Shown here in pieces: positions 39,896 to 51,610 of a stretch of DNA of 64,000 nt. The position numbers and the translations under genes are program-made. Origin of the DNA: Symbiodinium natans. Lineage: Eukaryota; Sar; Dinophyceae; Suessiales; Symbiodiniaceae. The stretch spans positions 708,798-772,797 of the forward strand of contig CAJNDS010001624.1 in NCBI GenBank assembly GCA_905221605.1, in the 5' to 3' direction. Under the pieces are notes generated by a model that saw nothing but the letters and a program-made list of their open reading frames with translations, ran no database searches and was not told the origin of the DNA. Positions within the stretch are counted from its first letter, which is position 1. Each line of letters starts with the position of its first letter.

Positions 39896-40660
39896 TGGCG
39901 CTTGTGTGGGAACTGTCTCTACGGACGCGTTAAGCAGTTTAGGTGACAGAGATTCCTTGCCTTACGACTTTTCGCTTAATGTCTGTACGATTGGCAGGTC
40001 GGTTCTTGCATTGTCTCACCATGCTGGCCGGGCGTTAAGTTGTCTTGCAATAAGGGCCTCTGCGCCAGCGGTTGCTTCTTTGTAGTCACGACTTCTTTTT
40101 CACTCGCAAGCTTGTACAGTTTGACGTTTCGCGCTTTTGGGAAAAGCGGGTTGCTGCGGGTTTTTGTGGTTGTGTTTGGTGGTGGCGTGTGCTTGTTTCG
40201 GTTTTCGCGCCTGCGGCTGTTTCACCGCTAGTGTTGAGACCACAAGGACGGCAGTTGAACCAAGGTGCAAATTCTTCGTGCCTCGGGATTTGCTTGCTTC
40301 ACGCAGCGGTAGGTCGTAGGACGAAGGATGTAGGTCGTGGGTAGCTTGCTTCGGTATCCCACCAACTTTGCTTCCCGGCCGCGCTTATCGGCTGCGTACA
40401 TGCCCTACAACCAAGTAGACGGTGGACCCGAGTAGCGGACTTCCTCAGGTTAGTGGGCAGGTGTTCCAGGAGGTCTTGCAGGCATGGGCGGCGGCCGCCA
40501 AACACACGGATATGGAAGCGGCCGGGCTCGCACAGCAGCCTAGCCTGAATGCGTTCCTTGGAATTCGCTGCAGGGCTTACAAACGCTTGGGCAGCGCCAA
40601 TACCAAGAGTTTAAGCCAGAGTTGCCCCCTGCCCATTTTCTTAAGGCCATCAGGCTCGCC

Positions 40661-41718
40661 CTAGCAGCCTCGGTGGCCAATCAGAACATTGAGCACTTTT
40701 GGTCCGTCTATCTTGGAATGGCCCGACACCACTGCTCGGATGGCTGTTTTCCTTCGGCGTGTGCTGCCCTTGGAAAGCCTACTTGCCTTGCCCCGTATCG
40801 AAACCGCGGGTGTGAACAAGGTCCAAACCGGATGTGTACAGTGTCTCTTCCGGCACGGAACCTGTGTCTCCCGCATCGATGGAGGACCTGGCAGAGGAAG
40901 CGGACGAATCACGTTGAAGGGTCGTTCACAAAGCCCGGGCTTCTTGAGCAGGCGCAGGGCCAGCATTCGATAGCCCTCGGGCACCCGTTCAACCCGTTCA
41001 GCCCACAGTTCGTCCAGTTGATGGAAGGAACGTTGAGCACCAGCCATTGCCCGTAGTATTCATCGGTCATTCGACTCCGCGTGGTGGCAGAAACGAGCAC
41101 TCTGTGCGGGTCTCTACGCTGTCTCCCGTCCTTGCTACTCAGACGCAGGTATTCGAGGAAGCTGTTCTCGTCGTTTCGCCACGTGCAATTCATGTAGGCC
41201 TGGAGTTTACTCCGAGAGGATGCGGCGTGCCAAACGGTAGTCAGTCGCCTCCTCGTTCAGCCAGCTTTAGCAAACTGCTCTGAAAACTTGACGCTGTAAC
41301 TTGCGGCATATTGGAGCAGGAGCTCGCTCCCGTCCCCAATCTGAACGTCCATGTGGCGCCCAAAGCGCCAAAGACGTCGGGCATCCACACCCTGACATTT
41401 GCCTGCTTGGCGTTTGTGACTAACAAGCATCTTGAAGATAGGGGTGAAGTGGCCTTGACTGTTGATCTTGGTCACACAAAGAACACATTGCACCCGATGT
41501 GTACGCTCACTAATAGCAAATATGGGTGATGTCCGGTAAGTTTTAATCGTCCCGTATTCAACAATGAGAATGCTGGCGCTCAAAGATACCAAACGTGCCT
41601 TTAATTTGCAGAACGATAGATTCTTGAAGATTAAGAAGATAAGAATTGTAATTAGGGGATATGCTTCGCTTAATGCTCTGTTGCCCTGCTTTCTTGTCAA
41701 GCATGATGAAAACTGCAA
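40661..41718 (-). pseudogene. frameshifted transposon remnant, helicase-like (possibly Helitron/Pif1 class)
   Basis: Three reading frames must be joined to follow one protein on the minus strand. The first, up to about 41257, has KRQAGKCQGVDARRLWRFGR and GDGSELLLQYAASYSVKFSE. The second carries LNEEATDYRLARRILSE and then meets a TAA. The third carries RSRMTDEYYGQWLVLNVP and, after another shift near 41016-41020, DELWAERVERVPEGYRMLAL. The wording resembles the long element-encoded helicase proteins common in dinoflagellate genomes, but that assignment is from memory. At least three disabling changes make it a dead copy. Confidence 0.45.
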
Positions 41719-41749
41719 GCGCTCTTCTTTCTCGTTGATCGATGTTCTG

Positions 41750-44574
41750 GTAAGTAAAGTGCTGTACTTCCTGCACTGTGCTTTGGCAAACTTCCTGTAG
41801 ATTAAAAGGGAATGTCCCCCAATCCATAGGCATCTCTGAAGGCACGTAGAACTCTTATCCTAACAAGAGTATTCGCAGTGTCAACAATTACCTTTAAACT
41901 ATTCTTATGTGGATCAAGTACACCTAGATACATCGACAATATCGGCATGGACATGAGCCAGACTGTCAATACCTTGCTTTTCCAACGTGCCGACATGGCA
42001 AGGTCCAAACCCATCGCTCTCAATGGTGGCAACAGAAGGGTTTGTGGCAAACAGGGCAGCAACTTCTTGAAAACGATGCTTGGCAGATGTGATGGCGATC
42101 CCATATAGTTCTTTGGCGATGCAAATTAGCCTGTGTTGGGCAAGCTGCATCAAAAGGCAGAGCTTCAGCTCTCAAGGCTGCGCTCAATGATGCACAAGTC
42201 ACAAAGGTTCTTGCGGCCAAATTTAATCATCCAACCCCTGAGTGCACTTCAAACCAGTTAGTAAGAGGGAACTTGCAGAAGACGTAGCGTATCACAAATC
42301 ACGAATCAAGGGCTTCCTGACAAGTGTCACTGTTTATCCCAAGGAATACGGGTCCTCGGAATGTAAAGGCTCACAAAAAGACAGCGTGCATCGCCTCCGC
42401 GTGTAAAGATTGTGTGGATAGGCCAACGAAACTGGGCAAAAGGCCGAAGGAGCTTTTGCAAGTTAACCGTCACAGCCTACTCGCAGCCCGCAACCCAGGC
42501 CTTCTACACGTCACCAAGGTTCACCTACGCCCTTCAGCTTTCCGAAGGGGGGCACTACACAAATTAGGGACACAGAACCTTTACCTTCTGGCCGTTTTTC
42601 CGCCATGGGAGCGTTTTTGTGTGGATGCAATGTTGTTTGTTCTAGAGGTCTCCTTTGCTGTCGCCGCGGATGTCTCTATTGATTTTGCTGTTGCTGCCGA
42701 CGCAGACGCGCTCACTCACTCGCTCACTTGCTCACTCACTGACCGGCCCGTGTTCTTTTGTTGAGCACTTGGTGCGTTTTTTTGCAGTTGCTTGCGGGCT
42801 CAGGGCTCGGTGCGCCTTTTTCTACTGCGGCCGCGGGCCGCACAACAAAGCAAACAGGTTCTCTCCTATAAACCTTATAAACCTATCTAAACCCTTTCTC
42901 AACACTCTATCAACCCTATAATCCCTATAAACCCCTGAACCCCTCTGACTCTAAACCCCTCCCCTGTATAAGCCCTGTAAACCTGTGAACCATGTAAGCC
43001 TGTAAACCTTATAAACCGTATACGTTATACGGCCACCCAAACCCTTTAATTTCCCTGTCCCTCTCGCTCTTCCTCCCTCTCGCCCTCTCCCTTTCCCTCT
43101 CGCCCTCTCCCTCGCCCTCTCCCTCCTCGCCCTCTCCTCTCCCTCCTCGCCCTCTCCCTCCTCGCCCTCTCCCTCTCCTCTCTCCCTCTCCTCTCGCCCT
43201 CTCCCTCCCTCTCCCTCTCCTCCCCCTCCCTTTCCCTCTCGCTCTCCCTCTTTTTCACTCTCCTTTTCGCTCTCTTCGTAACGCGATATTCTAAAGTTTC
43301 CGGTGTCGTGGCGAGGTCTACCTTGGGGTTCTTCTCCAAATCCTTAAACCCCCAACCCTTAACCCAAGGCCATGTAGTCTAAGTGTTTCTAGCTGAAGTT
43401 CTTAGCTTATATCACGTATATCTGGAATGAAGGCACTTGGATGCTCATAATTTCGATTTGCAGTCAGGTGGCATGAACCTGAAACTCTCCCTTCTCCCTT
43501 TGTCCCCACCCACGACTTCCCAACCCCCTCCTTCAGGTTTTCAACCAGCCACCCAACCCACTTGCTGTTGATCTACGTGGACACTTTTGATCGCATTTCC
43601 GTTTTGTTGTGGGTTTCGCCAATGTCCTCAAGGTAAGTTTATCCGTGCGGTTTGGAGCTGGGAGCTCGACATTCGCAACTTCCTCTGTTTGTCTGGAATC
43701 GCAAAGTTGATTGCTATGGACTTCCTGAACCTACCGTTGGGCTGTCCTTTTCTGTTGCGGGCACTCCATCTGTTATTGGTTCCGCGTTGTTGTCACCGGC
43801 ATTCCTTTTCTTCTCTTTCCCAGTATCCTTATGTGCGTATATGTCTGTCGGGCAAACGATTCGGTCCAACACATGAGCGCGCGATGACAAAACCGTGTCT
43901 GATTGGGAACCCAAGAGAGACTAGACAACACATGTTGGTATTTTCGAAACTGAGCAGTTGCAAGGGAGCTGTTCCCACATGTGCTTATGACGTCGTCGAA
44001 CAACCCTGTCTCTGAGGAAAGTGAGTGGGGGCGCGGGCGCATCACCAATGAGGTTGTGCTGTCGTTGTGTAAATGGAGCGATCCGCAAAAAGATGCCTGT
44101 CTGCAGAATTCGAAACATGTGCAGACCATTCGACATTACACCATTGAACATGGCCAGGAGCGCAAGATGCAGAGTTCAGGTTGGCGAGCTCTGCGTTTAT
44201 GAGTTGTAGCATCATGACGCAGATGCGTGAGCAGGCTTGTCTGCTGCACAACATACTCATTACAATCACATCAGCTTTTTTCACGGCATGCCGTTCCTAT
44301 AGAATTGGATCATGATACAGTTTTGACTCATTTGACTCATTGGGTTCGTTAGACTTATTTGACAAATTTGACAGGTAGGTTCGGACAGCTTTTCGGATGC
44401 GTCATGGGTCAAGTGCCAATCTGGTCGAAGCCATTTCCCATCAAACAGATGCTGAGTTGAAGCAGTCATATGCATTTTTGGCCAACGTTTCCCAAACAAT
44501 AGTCCTTAGGTGTGACCTGGTGATGTGGACATGCTCTGCCAGTGTAGTGCTTGTGAAGGGTTCGGCTGAATGTG
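41750..44574. other. intergenic upstream of NEK kinase
   Basis: Holds degenerate telomere-like tracts (42.88-43.02 and 43.33-43.37 kb) and a polypyrimidine tract (43.05-43.28 kb). Plus-strand open frames at 43.59-44.2 kb were not recognised. They could include a 5' leader or spliced-leader acceptor for the kinase, but none was identified with confidence. Confidence 0.4.
42876..43370. repeat. degenerate telomere-like tract with polypyrimidine block
   Basis: 42876-43020 consists of CCTATAAACC, TAAACCC and TGTAAACC variants. 43050-43275 is a CCCTCTCC/CTCGCCCTCT array with nearly all pyrimidines on the plus strand. 43340-43370 returns to TTAAACCCCCAACCCTTAACCC. Confidence 0.7.
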
Positions 44575-45474
44575 ATGGGACATTCAGACACGAGGTGCTC
44601 GTACAAGCGGGTTCAAATTGTTGGAAGGGGAAGCTTTGGATGCGGTTGGTTGGTGCGAGATAGACGCGGAGATCAATGCATTCTGAGACAGATCGACGTG
44701 TCCAAGATGCCAGAAAAAGTTAAGCAAGAGGCTGCAAATGAAGTAAAGATCCTCAGCAGACTCCGGCATCCTTTTATCATCAACTACCGCGAATGTTTTG
44801 TGGAAGATGGTTTGCTTTGCGTTGTTACCGACTTTGCTGAAAGTGGTGACTTGCATGAGCGCATTGGGAAGCAGCGGTCAGACAAGCAGCTGTTCGCGGA
44901 GGCAATGGTTTTGCGATGGTTTACCCAGATTGCTTTAGCACTGAAGCACATTCATGATCGTCGCATTCTTCACCGTGATCTCAAGACGCAGAACATCTTC
45001 TTGACGGGTCCAGGCGATGGTGTCGTGAAAGTGGGTGACTTTGGCATTGCTCGTGTCTTGCAGCACACTCAAGACTGTGCAAGGACAGCTATTGGAACTC
45101 CGTATTACCTTTCACCAGAGGTATGCCAAGAGAAGCCGTACAGTTACAAGTCAGACATTTGGTCGTTGGGCTGCATCCTGTATGAACTCGCAAGTCTTCG
45201 TCACGCTTTTGATGCAGATTCGATGCGCGGACTTGTTTTCAAGATTCTCCGGGGCATACCGCCTGATGTTCCAACAGCATTCTCCGCTGAGCTTCGGCAG
45301 ATTGTATCGGACATGTTGCAAAAGGATCCACAGTCCCGCCCATCAGTGGATGAGCTTTTGAAGATACCGCTGGTGCGTTGCATGATTCGACACCTGCTTG
45401 CCGACTTGGAATCCCAGCAAGGACGGAACATGACTGAAGCGACACTCAGATGTTTGGCATGCTGGGTTTCTTGA
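44575..45474 (+). CDS. NEK-family serine/threonine kinase with atypical beta3 residue
   Basis: A single uninterrupted fr​ame of 299 codons from ATG. The kinase domain fills it: glycine loop GRGSFG (17-22), alpha-C Glu56 in ANEVKILSRLRHP, catalytic loop HRDLKTQN (133-140), DFG (155-157), activation segment GTPYYLSPE, and SDIWSLGCILYELASLRHAF. The pattern is NEK-like; NEKs act in mitosis, cilia and centrosomes. The invariant VAIK lysine of beta3 is Arg38 (AGA at 44686-44688), one base from AAA, in the context CILRQIDVSKM. All other catalytic residues are present. There is almost no C-terminal tail: the frame stops soon after subdomain XI. A GA-donor intron at about 45450 joining to an AG|G near 45503 would instead give a short alternative tail. 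It is the first recognised plus-strand gene. Confidence 0.93.
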   Translation: MGHSDTRCSYKRVQIVGRGSFGCGWLVRDRRGDQCILRQIDVSKMPEKVKQEAANEVKILSRLRHPFIINYRECFVEDGLLCVVTDFAESGDLHERIGKQRSDKQLFAEAMVLRWFTQIALALKHIHDRRILHRDLKTQNIFLTGPGDGVVKVGDFGIARVLQHTQDCARTAIGTPYYLSPEVCQEKPYSYKSDIWSLGCILYELASLRHAFDADSMRGLVFKILRGIPPDVPTAFSAELRQIVSDMLQKDPQSRPSVDELLKIPLVRCMIRHLLADLESQQGRNMTEATLRCLACWVS

Positions 45475-45928
45475 TATTTCTTGTGGCTTTCGTTTCTCTC
45501 ATCAGGGCGGTCGGCTGAAGTTCCACCGAGTTCGAAGGCAGGTGCTCACTGAACAGAAGTAGTGCAGTGACTCGGCTAGATGGCCATGAGCTTCATGTCT
45601 GCAGGTGTCGTCTCAGTCCAGGCGAAGCAGGCCTCCCGGGTCAGCATCCAAGCCAGAGCAATCAGCTCACGATTGTTGGCAACGCCTCAGCTAACCAAGG
45701 GAAGACCAAGCGTGTGTCGACAAACCAAAGCTAAGCAACCTGGTAGCCAAGTGACCAGGTATGATTCCTGTTGCTGTGCTGTGTGCTGGTTTCTTCTGAT
45801 TTCATCTGCGTTCCCCGATCATCGGAAGTGCCACGGATCTTAGGAGTGGCATCTGAGTCTCCGAGTCGCTTGCACCGGTCCGACTGGAACGGAGTTCATG
45901 CGGGAAGTTCGAAGGGCTTGGCACTAAG

Positions 45929-46105
45929 TTGAATCCAGAGGCTGCTGTATCACGCTTTGCACGGTTTGGCCCACGAGGTAGGATGCTGAGCTGCCCGAGC
46001 CAGAAGAATGCCGATAAGATTGGCGAGTTTCCTGTGGCTCGACATGATGTACAGTCAGTCACGTCTTGTTTGATCATGATGGAGTTGATTGGTCCGGCAC
46101 TGTAA
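45929..46105 (+). CDS. candidate exon, unidentified
   Basis: After ACTAAG an open frame of 58 codons begins LNPEAAVSRFARFGPRGRML and ends at TAA. It lies 450 bp downstream of the kinase on the same strand. It may be a terminal exon of another gene. No family is recognised. Confidence 0.3.
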   Translation: MNPEAAVSRFARFGPRGRMLSCPSQKNADKIGEFPVARHDVQSVTSCLIMMELIGPAL

Positions 46106-49100
46106 GAAGTGTTGTGGTGTGGCAGTATGTCCACAGCGCGCTTGGCTTGTTTATTTTGGTGGCCACGTGTGTGGTCCAAGGGAATAGTTTAGTACGTTTA
46201 GCAATGTCCTTTCCTTGATCACCGGCACAAAGGGTGGAGCAAGGACATGCTGGACAGGTCGTGCAATGCAAAGGGCGGCGATGTCTGAAACGTATGTGCA
46301 ACCTGGTGCTTGACATAAGGCGTGTCGTGTAGGCATCTGATATGGGCGTCACACTGCAGCTCACTTCTATGTGACCTAATTTGGTCCAGTTTGGCACAGT
46401 TATCTTATGACATGTGGGCGTCTCAGTCTTTTGTTGCATTGGAACAAGTTCTTATATGCTTGCTGAATTCCTGCGGGGCCTTAGATGACAGCGTTACTCG
46501 ATTGCCAACCACTGTAAGAGACGGCATCCCTCCGAGGGAAGCAAGGCTTACACATGCGGAACATCACTCTCTCTGACATAGCACAGGGAGCGCTTCTATT
46601 TCAGCCTTCTAGGTTCTCACACGAAGCCTGCTATTGCCTCCAAAGATCCGCGCGAGAGGCCGTTTCCCTCAGGCTCTCGCCCGAAGCTGCACTTCCATCA
46701 AACATCTAGTTCCGGAGAGCCTGCGTAGAGCCGTGCATTGATCGTCCAAGTTGGAGTTGCAATTGTTTGTGCGAGGGTGGGTGTCTAGATTGGGTTTGAA
46801 ACTGCGTTGTCGTCCGATATCCTGTGGAAGACGCACCGATGTTTTCGAGACACGCGAAATCCGATGTCCAATATCCTGGCTTTGTGAACGTGTTTTCGTT
46901 GCGAAAGCACTTCTTGCATTGGAGCTTTCTACATGGCAGGTTCGTTAATGCATCGCCTGCAACTGTTATTGCTCATCGTGCCGAAAACGCTAGTAAATTC
47001 CAGGTTTTGGGCATGAACACTTGTGACAGCGGGTCTTGTTCCACATCCTTGTGCAGAACGTTGCGCAGGGAGGTAAAAATGCTGTGAATTCCGGTGCTTG
47101 GTCACGTTCGACAAAGGAGTGAATGCTCATGACAGCGTGCCCCCGCCCTCGCCCCCCACAAGAGCCCGAGGTTCGTAATCAGTGACATCAGAAACCTGGG
47201 GCGGGACATGCGGGACCATGCGGACAGGATGCAGAACTGGATGGAAGTCAGTTTGAGTACACCAAGCACACCTCACGTGATCTCCAGAAGCCATCTCTGG
47301 CATCCGTCCGTTTTGCTTGGGCATGTCGAGGGGGATCGAAAATTCATAAAACAAAGCCTTCCAAGGACAGATTGGTGCACGATGAGAAGCGCAGATGGTA
47401 CAGTCAAGGTGCGTGGCCATGCGCCTGTCGTGCTTCAGTCTTCCTGAATGGTTGGAGATTGGTTGAATAGAGGAGTCTCTTTCGTCTGCGTCTGTGCTTT
47501 TCGAGCGTGGTCGATGCCGATTTTTGGGTAAGCAGAGTTTGAGAGCCCCAGCTGTCGTGGCTTTCGTGACTCTCCTGCATCACTTGCAATCAGTTTTTCT
47601 GCATCCTGCAGGATGGGAAAAGGCACAGCCTTCAGCAGTGACGAAGATGGCGGTATCACGATCTCTGCAGTCTCTTCGAGGCATTAGATTCAGGTGGAGA
47701 GTCGGTTTACACATCAGTATTTGTCGGAGTGATACTGCGACAGACTATGCGCCTCTCAGGCCATCAAGTTTCATCACGCCCACCAACAAGGCCTGTGGCT
47801 ACTAGAAAGTGAAAATGCTGCACAACGCTGACCTCTCGTCGTCCAAAACACCCGGCACTTTCAAGCGCACATATGAAAGCGAACCCAAATGCGACGCCCG
47901 TTGACATAAAATAGTTTTGACACGCGCGAAGCGCGGCTGCCCAAAATGACGACAATCGTTTGGTGGTGGGGACAAACCAGTTGTGTGGCTTGCACTAGGA
48001 CAAGGCAGCTTGACAGATCTCCTTTTACATGGATCAAGCCAATTTCGTCAGCATTTCTGTGAACCGGAGAATTTCCAGATACTTCCTGTCGGGCGCATGG
48101 GGCAATGTGGCTGGCCGGCAACATGAGTCAGAAACAGGCATTTTTCTTGTGCAAACGAGAAGCTGGGAATTTGGAGCGGAAAACATGTTGAATGTTGTCG
48201 AACCCATCTGCATGAATCCAGGGGCGTGAATCCTGGGGGTGTGTTAGGATAACACTATTGCGTCAAATATTTTGAAGATCGTACACCGTTGGCCATCATG
48301 TTGATGGAGACCTTGTCAGGATCTTGCAGTGAGTCCTTGCGAGGATGAAGGCCTTTTGTTGCTTCTTTTGCTATCATGTGGCTTTGTGCTTCGCTTATCT
48401 TTGAGTGCATGTGAGCCTGGATTCTGCAGGCCAGTGGTAGCATTCCGATCGTCAGGCTGCAAGTTGTCAGACCTTGTGCACCCAGACGGTGGAACTCTCA
48501 ATTTGCAAGGCCCTTACCACCAGGGTGCGGGAATTTTTGCCCCAAATCTCGAGCAGTCCATGTTGAATGGATAAGAAGCCTTGCGGGACACATTGGATTT
48601 CAGGCATGTTGGCAAGATGGACTCCTTGGCATATCGCATCGAGGCGACAGCTTCACACTCTGACATGACATTGACATTCTTCACGTCATTGCAAAGCGCA
48701 AGGCTTTGCGCCATTTCCTTGAGAGGGAGTTGGGCCTGGTGGAGTTTGCGGCGGCATGCAGTCACCTTACCCAAGGTTTGGCCCCTTAGGATTAGGGCTT
48801 CCTGTATTGTGAGTCCATGCCGGCACCCAGATGTAATCTATAAAGTCTGCGAGGTGCCACGTTAGCTGATGCTGGTGTGATCGTGAGCAAGGTTGCAGGG
48901 CCGACCAACTCAATCCATGTGACAGTTTCCACACGCCCCTGCAAGGACCGTTGCAGTCGCAGCGATCCGGCCTTTTCATTCTCGAAGCAGGCGCACCACG
49001 ATGCATCATTGCAGTGTTTGAAGCCTTGTGCTCAGCACCCAGGGCCCAGGGAAACCAAGGAAGCGAACCCCAACAAATCTGCAAGATTGCAGCAAGTGGT

Positions 49101-50705
49101 GATTCTGGAAACAAGCTTCACGACCCTGAGATGAAGTTGGTTGCAGTTGAGAGGTGTCTTCTAGGGTTGGAGGTTTCAAGGTGGCGGTGGCATCAGAGAA
49201 AAGTTCAGGTTTGACGGCTGCTGTACCTCCATGGTTCCCTTTCTGTCGCTTAGCTTTCGTTGGCCTGGACTCGCGTTCACCCATGTGAAAACCCCAACTG
49301 GCAGATGAATTTGACTTCCGTGCCTTCCAGCAACTGCAGCAGCGAACTGTGTTTGTTTCCCAATGTCTGAGCATGAAGTTTCCACCTCTTACTGTAGCAA
49401 ACATGCCAAGCTTCGGTCAGGTGCCATGTGCGGCTTAAGCCGGAGGGATCCGGGAGGGATCGGGAGGGATTCGGAGGGCGTATGACATGCCTGAAGCTTC
49501 TCACACTGGCATTTCTCGAGTCGACTCGAACCTTGCAGCAAGTTGCTTCTGAGTTTCTCTTTGCTCGTCCTTGTCGCTTCGAGAGGTGAGTTTTTCGCGA
49601 CTTGGATTTAGCTGTTGGGACACCAACGATTCAGTATGCTGTGTCTTTGTGCCTACTGCTGTTCTAGGTTCTTTCAATTCTTTCCTGTTTGTTGTCCCAA
49701 AGCATTCACGGCAATCCCAACCTTTGAGCATGTGCTCCCCTGTGCGGCTCTCCTCCTCCTCTCCTCCCATCCTCTCCTACTCCTCCTCTCCTGCTCCTTG
49801 ACGGGCTTACTGACAAATCCATGCAGATCTGGATTCTTGCGCCGTGTTTCTTCCGCTGCGCGCTGCCAGCAATCATCATGACCTCGAGGACAGCCTGCAG
49901 CAATCTACGAATTGCTGTTTTTCTCGCTTCATCTTGTTTAGCGCCTTGCGCTAAATTTCTACGGAAGCTTGCGCAGTCAAGCCACAGGTGCACACTGACA
50001 CTTCCGTAATCATTGTCTCCGGAGCCGAGGGGGAAGTTGCGGGTGTAGGCCACGGCAATAGCCCCGCAGGTCGTCTTTCCCTTCCCTTCCTTCCCTGCAA
50101 TCATTCGGCAGCTCAGAAGAGCCACTCAAGAAGGCCAACATAAATGTCCAGGCACAGTAAAAAGCAGTGGCTGCACCGGCTTCAAATGGATGAGCATGAC
50201 ATATTTGATGAAGCCTCTGCATATTCCATAAGCCACTACATGTTCAGGAGGAGGGGCAACTGCACAACATGGATATGTGTCAATATGGTTGGTTTTGAAT
50301 TGGTTTTGATTGTACAATGTACAACATGTTGCCAACGTTGTCTGTGCTTTTGGGAGGCTATGAAGTACATGTCGGCCTCCGAGTGCTCTTCAAAACAGCG
50401 AGTGCGTTGAGTGCGTTGAATGCATGAACATCAGACTTGGTAGATGCGTTTTTCGCTGGTAGTCCTTGTCTGTGCTGACCCAAACTGAGGCTTAAGCGGA
50501 GTCACGCATTGGAATGGTTAGTGTGATAGTGTGTCCGAGTCCTTGTTTTGCAGCCCGAGACTAAGGCCCCTGGTCAAGCAGCTCCTTGCGTTCGAAGATG
50601 AATTCTACGGCTTGCACCATCCGGCACGATTTCTCCTTTTGAAAAGGAACTGTTCGAAGGTTGACCTCTCACGCACTTGTAGTGCCTGCTGCGATCCTAG
50701 CGCGA

Positions 50706-50897
50706 TCCAGAATCTGGACGCGATTCAGGAAACCAGGATTCAGGAAACCAGCCCCGCGATTCAGGAAACCAGGATCTAGGAAACTACGCGATTCAGGAAA
50801 CTGAAAACGTGCGATTCAGGAAACTGCGATTCAGGAAACCACGCGATTCAGGAAACCAGGAAACTGCGCGATTCAGGAAACTGAAAACGCGCGATTC
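50706..50897 (+). repeat. GATTCAGGAAAC tandem array (left arm of palindrome)
   Basis: Repeated GCGATTCAGGAAAC(C/T) units spaced 13-30 bp, with ACTGAAAACGC interruptions. The reverse complement of this pattern forms the array at 51008-51280, so the two arms can pair. Confidence 0.85.
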
Positions 50898-50990
50898 AGG
50901 GAGGGGGGGGGGTTAGGTGGGGTGGGGGGGTAGGGAGGGTAGGGGGGGTAGGGGGGGTAGGGGCGTGGGGGGGGATGGGGGGGATGACAA
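50898..50990 (+). repeat. G-rich tract between inverted arrays
   Basis: Almost pure G on the plus strand with T and A interruptions (GGGGGGGGTTAGG, repeated TAGGGGGGG). It contains many runs of four or more G, enough for several G-quadruplexes, and lies at the centre of the inverted arrays. Confidence 0.9.
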
Positions 50991-51007
50991 CGTTCGTGTC
51001 TGAACTA

Positions 51008-51280
51008 TCTGGTTTCCGAATCCGTGCTTGAGTTTCCTGAATCAGCTGGTTTCCCGAATCCTGGTTTCCCGAATCCGCGCTTTCAATTTCCGAATCCGCA
51101 CTTTGAAGTTTCCCGAACCCCCTGTTTCTGAATCCGCGTTTTCCAGTTTCCTGAAAAAGCGGGCTTCCCGAATCCTGGTTCCCGAATCAGCGCTCTTAGT
51201 TCACCGAATCAGGTTTTTCAGTTTCCGAATCAGGTTTTTCCAGTTTCCAAATCCGCGCGTTTTTAGTTTCCGAATCCGCT
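51008..51280 (+). repeat. GTTTCC(C)GAATCC tandem array (right arm of palindrome)
   Basis: Repeated GTTTCCCGAATCC, GTTTCCGAATCCGC and AGTTTCCTGAATC units. These are the inverted form of the array at 50706-50897, with shared GCGTTTTCCAGTTTCC-type spacers. Confidence 0.85.
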
Positions 51281-51469
51281 GCTGACCTGCCTGCTGCACT
51301 GCTAGTGCATCTGACTCAGCGCATTCTCGTAGGACTGGCAGCATACGTCTCAACTGATGCCGTTCCAACATGCTCGTCCATCACTGGCCTGTACGTCTAG
51401 CTAACATTGAACAGGCCGGCCCCCCAAACCCCGAAACATGAGTGGATCACCCGGTACCAGACCCTGAAC

Positions 51470-51610
51470 CCTAAGCTCATTGGGTTGACATAAGTCTTGA
51501 TGATGTTTTGGGAAAGGGTTCAGGGATGTAGGCTCTCGGTTTTGGGTTGAGGATTTAGGGTTTAAGCTTCAGGGCTTGTAGGCTTCCGGGTTTGTTGAGG
51601 GTTCAAGGCT
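51470..51610 (+). repeat. degenerate telomere-like tract (TTTAGGG type)
   Basis: Contains GAGGATTTAGGGTTTAAGCTTCAGGGC and flanking GGGTTCAGGG and GGGTTGAGG variants. Confidence 0.5.

Larger units (their letters stand above)
36666..40660. other. gene-poor stretch with transposon debris
   Basis: Contains the retroelement tail at 37.57-37.81 kb and a degenerate repeat at 39.70-39.90 kb. Minus-strand frames at 37.84-38.74 kb (for example ATAAQLQEMLQRPVP) may be remains of a mobile-element ORF. Nothing else was recognised. Confidence 0.4.

Noticed and set aside
43046-43339. Arg/Glu-rich minus-strand frame over the polypyrimidine tract
   Set aside because: Translation of a CCCTCT-type repeat.
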